A stretch of DNA of 64,000 nt from Burkholderia sp. SRS-46 (lineage in GTDB: Bacteria; Pseudomonadota; Gammaproteobacteria; Burkholderiales; Burkholderiaceae). How positions within the stretch are numbered: position 1 is the stretch's first letter; the number at the start of each line of letters is the position of its first letter. Location of the stretch: positions 372,001-436,000 of the forward strand of contig NZ_PTXL01000006.1 in NCBI RefSeq assembly GCF_004343775.1, given 5' to 3'. Both the position numbers and the translations under genes were made by a program. The notes beneath the pieces were generated by a model. The model made no database searches. It saw only the letters and a list, made by a program, of their open reading frames with translations, and was not told the DNA's origin. This document shows, one piece after another, positions 58,858-64,000 of this stretch.

Positions 58858-59256
58858 ATGACCGACTCCCCGCTCGACCTCCCGCAAAAACAGCCCGCCC
58901 TGCGCGTCGTCCCGCAACCGTCCGACGCGAACGTCCACGGCGACGTGTTCGGCGGCTGGATCATGTCGCAGGTCGACATCGCCGGCTCGATTCCCGCGAG
59001 CCAGCGCGCGAACGGCCGGGTCGCGACCGTCGCGGTCAATTCGTTCGTATTCAAGCAGCCGGTGTTCGTCGGCGACCTGCTGAGCTTCTATGCGACCGTC
59101 ACGCGCACCGGCAACACGTCGGTCACGGTCGACGTCGAGGTGTACGCGCAGCGCATGCGCCTTGCCGGCGAAGTCGTCAAGGTGACCGAAGCGACCCTCA
59201 CCTATGTCGCGACCGGCGCGGACCGCAAGCCGCGCTCGCTGCCGCCGCTCGACTGA
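58858..59256 (+). CDS. Acyl-CoA thioesterase, YciA-like
   Basis: A 132-residue hotdog-fold thioesterase. The pattern N-V-H-G-D-V-F-G-G-W-I-M-S-Q-V-D near 25-40 is the YciA active-site strand-helix, with catalytic Asp in the D-V-F-G-G segment; V-N-S-F-V-F-K-Q-P near 62 lines the CoA site. It hydrolyses short- to medium-chain acyl-CoA. ATG 58858 is chosen to give the family N-terminus; the upstream frame from 58702 is Arg/Pro-rich. Divergent from the ABC exporter. Confidence 0.9.
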   Translation: MTDSPLDLPQKQPALRVVPQPSDANVHGDVFGGWIMSQVDIAGSIPASQRANGRVATVAVNSFVFKQPVFVGDLLSFYATVTRTGNTSVTVDVEVYAQRMRLAGEVVKVTEATLTYVATGADRKPRSLPPLD

Positions 59257-59281
59257 GGCCCGGGCCGGCACGGCCGCCGCG

Positions 59282-59764
59282 TCAGTGGGTGGTCGTCAGC
59301 CCGAATTCCCGCATCGCCGGCAGGAAATCGTGGTTCAGCTTCGGCTTGCGCGACAGCTTGACCAGCACGTAGCGCTGGAACGGCGCGAGCCGCTGCCATT
59401 GCACGACGTCCGGCGCCGGCAGCCCCGCCAGCGCGCTCTGCTGCACCAGCGCGTCGGGCACCCGCTCGGTGCTGCGCCAGGTCGGCCGGTCGTCCGGCTG
59501 GAACCAGCTCGGCTCGAGATCGGCGTGCGTGCGCAGCATCTCGAACAGCGCGTGGTCGAAATTGGGTTCGATCGCGGTGTCCTCGTCGGCCGGGAAGCGG
59601 GCGAGCAGCTTGCGATCCTCGAGCGGCAGCAATTGCCACTGCTCGAGCGAGATCCGCAAACCGAAGCGGTCGAGGTTGAAACGCACGATCATCGGGATGT
59701 ACGTGAAATTTTCCGATGAATCGCGTTCGAAATTGAAGAGCAACGGCGTGTCGCTGAGTCCCAT
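59282..59764 (-). CDS. Nitrate reductase-associated protein (NarM-like)
   Basis: A 160-residue soluble protein. L-F-N-F-E-R-D...Y-I-P-M-I-V-R-F-N-L-D near 9-31 and L-E-Q-W-Q-L-L-P-L-E-D-R near 40-51 match the conserved nitrate-reductase-associated family known from cyanobacteria and some proteobacteria. The molecular role is an accessory one for assimilatory nitrate reductase, not well defined. Its divergent neighbour is fdhD, also a molybdoenzyme maturation factor, which supports a shared theme of molybdenum-enzyme assembly. ATG 59764; its promoter is in the 130-base gap to fdhD. Confidence 0.75.
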   Translation of the reverse strand: MGLSDTPLLFNFERDSSENFTYIPMIVRFNLDRFGLRISLEQWQLLPLEDRKLLARFPADEDTAIEPNFDHALFEMLRTHADLEPSWFQPDDRPTWRSTERVPDALVQQSALAGLPAPDVVQWQRLAPFQRYVLVKLSRKPKLNHDFLPAMREFGLTTTH

Positions 59765-59894
59765 GGCGTGACCTGAAGTGGCGAATACCGGCGCGGCCGG
59801 CCTGCCTGAGGTATTTTAGAACCTCTGCGCGCGAACGGCGGCCCGATCGGCGTTCCGCCCCGCGCGCGTCCAACGTCCAACCAACGGAGCCTGT

Positions 59895-60719
59895 GTGAAT
59901 CCGACCGAATCCGCCGAACCGCGCGGCGCGATCGAGCTGCCCGTGCGCCGCACGCGCGGCGACGCCGCCGAGACGGCGATCGACCACGTCGGCCAGGAAT
60001 GGCCGGTCGCGCTCGTCTTCAACGGCATTTCCCACGCGGTGATGATGTGCACGCCGCGCGACCTCGAGGCATTCGCGGTCGGCTTCGCGATTTCGGAAGG
60101 GATCGTCGCGCGCGGCAGCGACATCAAGGACATCGAGGTGATCCTGCACGTCGACGCGCCGCTGCCGCACGCGGAAGTCCACCTGGAAGTGGTCCAGCAG
60201 GCGTTCGCCGCGCTGAAGGACAAGCGCCGCGCGCTCGCCGGGCGCACCGGCTGCGGCGTGTGCGGGATCGAAAGCATCGACCTGCTCGACCTGGCGCCGG
60301 AACGGGTGCCCGACACCGGCTTCCTCGCGCGCCTCGCGCCCGACGCGCTCGCGCGCGCCGCGCGCGAGCTGCCGGCCCACCAGGCGCTGACGCAGCTCAC
60401 CGGCGGCCTGCACGCGGCCGCGTGGTGCGACGCAACAGGCGCGATCCGCGCCGCGTTCGAGGATGTCGGCCGCCACAACGCGCTCGACAAGCTGATCGGC
60501 TCGCTCGTGCTGGCGCGCGCCGACACGACCGACGGCTTCGTGTTCCTGTCGAGCCGCGCGAGCTACGAGCTGGTGCGCAAGGCGGCGCGCGTCGGCATGC
60601 CGATGGTCGCGACGATTTCGGCGCCGTCGTCGCTCGCGATCGCGATCGCGCGACAGGCCGGGCTGCGGCTCGTCAGCTTCTGCCGCGCGACCGGCTACGT
60701 GGATTACGACACCGTGTGA
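59895..60719 (+). CDS. fdhD: Formate dehydrogenase accessory sulfurtransferase FdhD
   Basis: A 274-residue protein that passes sulphur from a cysteine desulphurase to the molybdenum/bis-MGD cofactor of formate dehydrogenase. The sulphur-carrying Cys loop is G-C-G-V-C-G near 118-123; F-E-D-V-G-R-H-N-A-L-D-K near 190-201 and the earlier D-L-E-A-F-A-V-G-F are hallmarks. Start is GTG 59895 with CGGAG upstream. Its last 16 bases overlap the end of the convergent desaturase gene. Confidence 0.93.
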   Translation: MNPTESAEPRGAIELPVRRTRGDAAETAIDHVGQEWPVALVFNGISHAVMMCTPRDLEAFAVGFAISEGIVARGSDIKDIEVILHVDAPLPHAEVHLEVVQQAFAALKDKRRALAGRTGCGVCGIESIDLLDLAPERVPDTGFLARLAPDALARAARELPAHQALTQLTGGLHAAAWCDATGAIRAAFEDVGRHNALDKLIGSLVLARADTTDGFVFLSSRASYELVRKAARVGMPMVATISAPSSLAIAIARQAGLRLVSFCRATGYVDYDTV

Positions 60720-61855
60720 CCCAACTCGGCGCCCGCCGGCTCGCGCCCGGCCGGCGCGGGCGGCGCGGGCGGCGCGCTGGCCGGCTCGCTGGTGCGGTTG
60801 CCGAGGTAGTCGGTCCAGTAGCGCTGCTCGGTGTCGTACAGCTTGCAGCGGCGCGCCGTGTCGAAATACCAGCGCCAGCTGAAGGGCTGCACGACGATGC
60901 GCCCGGGCAGCATGTCCTCCAGCTTCGCCTGTGCGGGCTTGAGCTGGTAGAGCGGCACGCTCATGTCGACGTGGTGGGCGGTGTGCTCCATGATGTGGTG
61001 CAGCAGGCCGCCGATGCCGAACCGGAACGTCAGGTGCAGCGTGGTCGACACGAACGGCGCGGCATTCGACCACTCGGCCCGGTTCGCATGCCACGCGATG
61101 CGCGGATCGGTGTGGTGCACATACACGACGAAGCCGATCATCGAGCACCAGAACAGGAACGGCACCAGCACGGCGGTCGCGAGCAGCAGCGCGACCGGCT
61201 GCCGCGTCGCCAGCGCCACCCACACGACGGCGCCGATCCACACGGCCGCGAAGCCGGTCACCAGCAGGCAGTCGCGCCGGAACACGGGCCGCGACGCGCC
61301 GATATAGGTCTTGGTCGGGAAATACATCCGCAGCCACCAGACCTCGACGAGATAGTAGAGCCCGGGCGCCCAGCCGCTTCGATAGATGCGGTCGAGCAGG
61401 CGGCGCACCGGCGACAGCGCGGCGAACTCCGCCGGCGTATGCGGCGCCCACACGAAATCGAAGCCCTTCAGGTTCGTGTAGCCGTGGTGCACCACGTTGT
61501 GGCCGACTTCCCACAGGCTGTACGGCGTCAGCGACGGCAGGAACGCGATGCGGCCGAGCCAGCGGTTCAGCCGGCGATCGGGCGTGAGGCTCTGGTGGCA
61601 CGCGTCGTGCCCGATGATGAAGAGCCGCCCGGTGATGAAGCCGGCGGCCATCCCGCACGCGATCTTGCCGACGATCGACGGGATCAGCAGCGCGCCCGCG
61701 AACGCCGCGAACAGCAGCAGGTAGTCGAGCACGAGCAGCGCGACCGGGCGCGCGATCTCGCGCGTCGCGAACGGCACGAGCCACGTGCGGATGATCTTGC
61801 GATGGGGGATCGGCGCGTCGGGACGAACCGGTGTCTGGGAATCGTTGTTGACCAT
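60704..61855 (-). CDS. Fatty acid desaturase
   Basis: A 383-residue integral membrane di-iron desaturase. Three His boxes are H-D-A-C-H-Q-S (about 84), H-N-V-V-H-H-G-Y-T-N (about 118) and H-T-A-H-H-V-D (about 302), separated by long hydrophobic segments. This is the acyl-lipid or acyl-CoA delta-9/12-type arrangement and clearly different from the MocD-like oxygenase at 12978. No ferredoxin gene is adjacent. ATG 61855 (M-V-N-N-D-S) is preferred over the 61915 frame; the RBS is weak. The C-terminal tail is Pro/Ala-rich. It follows the cyo genes by 87 bases and may be read from the same transcript. Confidence 0.85.
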   Translation of the reverse strand: MVNNDSQTPVRPDAPIPHRKIIRTWLVPFATREIARPVALLVLDYLLLFAAFAGALLIPSIVGKIACGMAAGFITGRLFIIGHDACHQSLTPDRRLNRWLGRIAFLPSLTPYSLWEVGHNVVHHGYTNLKGFDFVWAPHTPAEFAALSPVRRLLDRIYRSGWAPGLYYLVEVWWLRMYFPTKTYIGASRPVFRRDCLLVTGFAAVWIGAVVWVALATRQPVALLLATAVLVPFLFWCSMIGFVVYVHHTDPRIAWHANRAEWSNAAPFVSTTLHLTFRFGIGGLLHHIMEHTAHHVDMSVPLYQLKPAQAKLEDMLPGRIVVQPFSWRWYFDTARRCKLYDTEQRYWTDYLGNRTSEPASAPPAPPAPAGREPAGAELGHTVS

Positions 61856-61942
61856 GATGCAGCAAGGCGCGCGAGCCGCGCGCCCCCGAAAGTAAACCAG
61901 CCGTGCGACGTGCACGGCGCGAACGCATGAAACGGATGCCGG

Positions 61943-62275
61943 CTAGCGCGACATCATGTTCATGCTGACGTTGTGCATCACCCACAGCGTCCCGAAGATC
62001 AGGATCAGCGCGGTGAGCACCGTGTAGCTGAACGCCATCACGTTCCAGCGCTGGCTGGACGAGGTGTTCATGTGCAGGAAGTACACGAGGTGCACGAGGA
62101 TCTGCACGAACGCGAGCACCGCGAGCGCGATGATCGCCGCCTTCGGCGCCAGCATGCCGCCCATCACGAGGCCGAACGACGCGGCCGTCAGCAGCACCGA
62201 CAGCACGAAGCCGACCAGGTAGCCGCGGGCCGTGCCGTGCGCTTCATCGTGGTGAATGAGTTCCGAATGGGCCAT
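61943..62275 (-). CDS. cyoD: Cytochrome o ubiquinol oxidase subunit IV
   Basis: A 110-residue inner-membrane subunit with three helices, needed for assembly of the CuB site of cytochrome bo3 oxidase. S-F-G-L-V-M-G-G-M and the helix F-V-Q-I-L-V-H-L-V-Y-F-L-H-M (near 60-73) are conserved in CyoD. Its start overlaps/abuts the cyoC stop (62276), as in the cyoABCDE operon. No cyoE follows; the next gene is the desaturase. Confidence 0.93.
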   Translation of the reverse strand: MAHSELIHHDEAHGTARGYLVGFVLSVLLTAASFGLVMGGMLAPKAAIIALAVLAFVQILVHLVYFLHMNTSSSQRWNVMAFSYTVLTALILIFGTLWVMHNVSMNMMSR

Positions 62276-62887
62276 TTAGATCACGCTCGCGAGATAGACG
62301 AAGGAAAACACGCAGATCCAGACGATGTCGAGGAAGTGCCAGAACAGGCTCAGGCACATCAGGCGCCGGACGTCGCGCTCGGTCATGCCCGGGCCGCGCG
62401 CGATCTGCACGACGAGCACGACCATCCACAGCAGGCCGATGGCGACGTGCAGCCCGTGCGTGCCGACCAGCGTGAAGAACGCCGACAGGAACGCGCTGCG
62501 CTGCGGGCCCGCGCCTTCGGCGATCAGGTGCGAGAACTCGCGCATTTCCATCGCGAGGAACGCCGCGCCGAGCACGAACGTGACCGCGAGCCAGACGAAC
62601 ACCGTGCCGCGCCGGCGGCGCTGCGCGCCGAGCATCGCGAAGCCGTACGTGATGCTCGACAGCAGCAGCATGGCGGTCTCGAGCGCGACGCCCGGGATGT
62701 CGAACAGGTCCTTCGCGGTCGGGCCGCCCGCATACTGGCCGCCGAGCACCGCGAAGGTCGCGAACAGCGACGCGAAGATCACGCAGTCGGTCATCAGGTA
62801 CAGCCAGAACCCGAACACCGAGTGCGACGGCGGATGATGGTGCGCCGCCGGATGGCGGGCAGCGCCCGCGAGAGTGTGAGATGACAT
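62276..62887 (-). CDS. cyoC: Cytochrome o ubiquinol oxidase subunit III
   Basis: A 203-residue subunit III with five membrane helices. F-G-F-W-L-Y-L-M-T-D-C-V-I-F-A-S-L-F-A near 26, and F-F-T-L-V-G-T-H-G-L-H-V near 133-144, identify CyoC. ATG 62887 overlaps the cyoB stop (TGATG), so translation is coupled; the frame running further upstream is a cyoB shadow. Confidence 0.94.
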   Translation of the reverse strand: MSSHTLAGAARHPAAHHHPPSHSVFGFWLYLMTDCVIFASLFATFAVLGGQYAGGPTAKDLFDIPGVALETAMLLLSSITYGFAMLGAQRRRRGTVFVWLAVTFVLGAAFLAMEMREFSHLIAEGAGPQRSAFLSAFFTLVGTHGLHVAIGLLWMVVLVVQIARGPGMTERDVRRLMCLSLFWHFLDIVWICVFSFVYLASVI

Positions 62888-64000
62888 CAGTTCGCCTCCA
62901 GTTCGGCTTCCGGCGACGGTGCGCGCATCCGCACGCCCGTGCGTTGTTCCTCGATCTTGCGGACGGTATCCGCCGGAATGAAATAGCCTTCGTTGTCCTG
63001 TGCGCTGTACAGCACCACCGTTGCGACGATGCCGACCAGGCCGGCGATCGCGAGCCACCAGATGTGCCATACGAGCGCGAAGCCGAGCAGCAGGCTGAAC
63101 ACGCCGACGAACAGGCCCGCGCTGGTATTCGACGGCATGTGGATGTCCTCGTACGTCACGTGCTTGCCGAGCCCGAGGCCCTTCGCCTTGCGATACGCGA
63201 GCTCGTCGAGTTCATGCACGTCCGGCGTCACCGCGAAGTTGTAGACCGCCGGCGGCGACGACGTCGCCCATTCGAGCGTGCGGCCGTTCCACGGGTCGCC
63301 GGTCGCGTCGCGATACTGCGGCAGGTGACGGTTGCGCCAGCCGACCCACACCGAGGCGACCTGGCACACCACGCCGAGCGCGATCAGCACCACGCCGCAC
63401 GCGGCGGCGATCAGCCACGGCTGCCAGGCCGGGTTGTCGTAGTGGTTCAGGCGGCGCGTCATGCCCATGAAGCCGAGCACGTAGAGCGGCATGAACGCGA
63501 CGTAGAAGCCGACGAGCCAGCACCAGAACGCGCGCTTGCCGAATTTCTCGTCGAGCCGGAAGCCGAACACCTTCGGGAACCAGAAGTGGACGCCCGCGAA
63601 ATAGCCGAACACGACACCGCCGATGATCGTGTTGTGGAAGTGCGCGATCAGGAACAGGCTGTTGTGCAGCACGAAGTCCGCGCCGGGAATCGCCAGCATC
63701 ACGCCGGTCATCCCGCCGAGCGTGAACGTGACCATGAAGCCGATCGTCCACAGCACCGGCGTCGTGAACTCGACGCGCCCGCGGTACATCGTGAACAGCC
63801 AGTTGAAGATCTTCACGCCGGTCGGGATCGCGATGATCATCGTCATGATCCCGAAGAACGCGTTCACGTTGGCGCCCGAGCCCATCGTGAAGAAGTGGTG
63901 CAGCCACACGAGGAACGCCAGCACCATGATCGCGCACGACGCGTACACCATCGTCTTGTAGCCGAACAGCGGCTTCTTCGAGAACGTCGCGATCACTTCC
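62887..64000 (-). CDS. cyoB: Cytochrome o ubiquinol oxidase subunit I, C-terminal part (5' end outside window)
   Basis: At least 370 residues of the about 660-residue haem-copper oxidase core subunit. Visible are V-W-L-H-H-F-F-T-M-G (His pair of CuB), H-N-S-L-F-L-I-A-H-F-H-N-T-I-I-G-G near 130-147 (haem ligands) and the bo3-type C-terminal extension. The reading frame remains open to the right edge; the ATG-like codon at 63996 is internal. It is transcribed leftward with cyoC and cyoD; cyoA should lie beyond 64000. Confidence 0.95.
   Translation of the reverse strand, partial: EVIATFSKKPLFGYKTMVYASCAIMVLAFLVWLHHFFTMGSGANVNAFFGIMTMIIAIPTGVKIFNWLFTMYRGRVEFTTPVLWTIGFMVTFTLGGMTGVMLAIPGADFVLHNSLFLIAHFHNTIIGGVVFGYFAGVHFWFPKVFGFRLDEKFGKRAFWCWLVGFYVAFMPLYVLGFMGMTRRLNHYDNPAWQPWLIAAACGVVLIALGVVCQVASVWVGWRNRHLPQYRDATGDPWNGRTLEWATSSPPAVYNFAVTPDVHELDELAYRKAKGLGLGKHVTYEDIHMPSNTSAGLFVGVFSLLLGFALVWHIWWLAIAGLVGIVATVVLYSAQDNEGYFIPADTVRKIEEQRTGVRMRAPSPEAELEAN

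Noticed and set aside
1..64000. tRNA, rRNA, CRISPR array, integrase or insertion sequence
   Set aside because: I looked for cloverleaf ends, regular spaced repeats and transposase or integrase motifs and saw none; a tRNAscan or ISfinder search would be decisive.

Overview
The window is high-GC (mid to upper 60s percent by eye) proteobacterial DNA. The gene content and order fit a Burkholderia-type betaproteobacterium, main chromosome: rhlE; glpR and glpDKF; miaB-ybeZ-ybeY-corC-lnt; glyQS-gmhB-plsC; lptD-surA-pdxA-rsmA; amgK-murU; cyoBCD. The genus is inferred from protein resemblance, not from a marker gene. I saw no rRNA or tRNA genes, no CRISPR and no intact insertion sequence.

Layout. 1-6734: end of a c-type cytochrome, RhlE helicase, a hypothetical protein, a ferritin-like protein, a cytoplasmic-type gamma-glutamyltransferase, the GlpR repressor and a small protein. 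6800-11309: a lipoprotein and the glycerol operon glpD-glpK-glpF, with probable GlpR sites upstream and a terminator after it. 11347-18151: a divergent seven-gene cluster resembling rhizopine (O-methyl-inosamine) or methyl-inositol catabolism. Reductase, Rieske ferredoxin and di-iron desaturase-like oxygenase (MocF/E/D-like) run leftward; a LacI-type regulator, two TIM-barrel proteins and an inositol-dehydrogenase-like protein run rightward. The last one has lost an internal block that includes the catalytic Asp/His region. Two matching palindromic sites are candidate operators of the local LacI protein.

18191-26003: about 7.8 kb bounded by a 33-bp imperfect direct repeat (29/33 identical). 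It holds a six-gene operon: a RidA-like protein, two different EPSP-synthase-like proteins with complementary losses of active-site residues, an AsnB-type amidotransferase, an ATP-grasp ligase and a DMT exporter. This looks like an uncharacterised small-molecule pathway on an inserted segment and is the best candidate here for an undescribed system.

26004-31567: HAD phosphatase; a 70-residue peptide gene with a double-glycine leader and, downstream of it, a decayed relative; ribB under an FMN riboswitch; a cupin/XRE regulator; a divergent MFS/LysR pair. 31802-38937: miaB, ybeZ, ybeY, chaC, a small lipoprotein, corC, lnt. 38938-39964: a lower-GC patch with the C-terminal remnant of a Tae4-like type VI amidase effector and an overlapping membrane protein. 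40007-64000: TPR protein, glyQS, gmhB, plsC, a metallopeptidase, gloA, a DMT transporter, the envelope-biogenesis operon lptD-surA-pdxA-rsmA, amgK-murU (MurNAc recycling), an ATM1-type ABC exporter, a thioesterase, a nitrate-reductase-associated protein, fdhD, a desaturase and the 3' part of the cytochrome bo3 operon, which leaves the window at its right edge.
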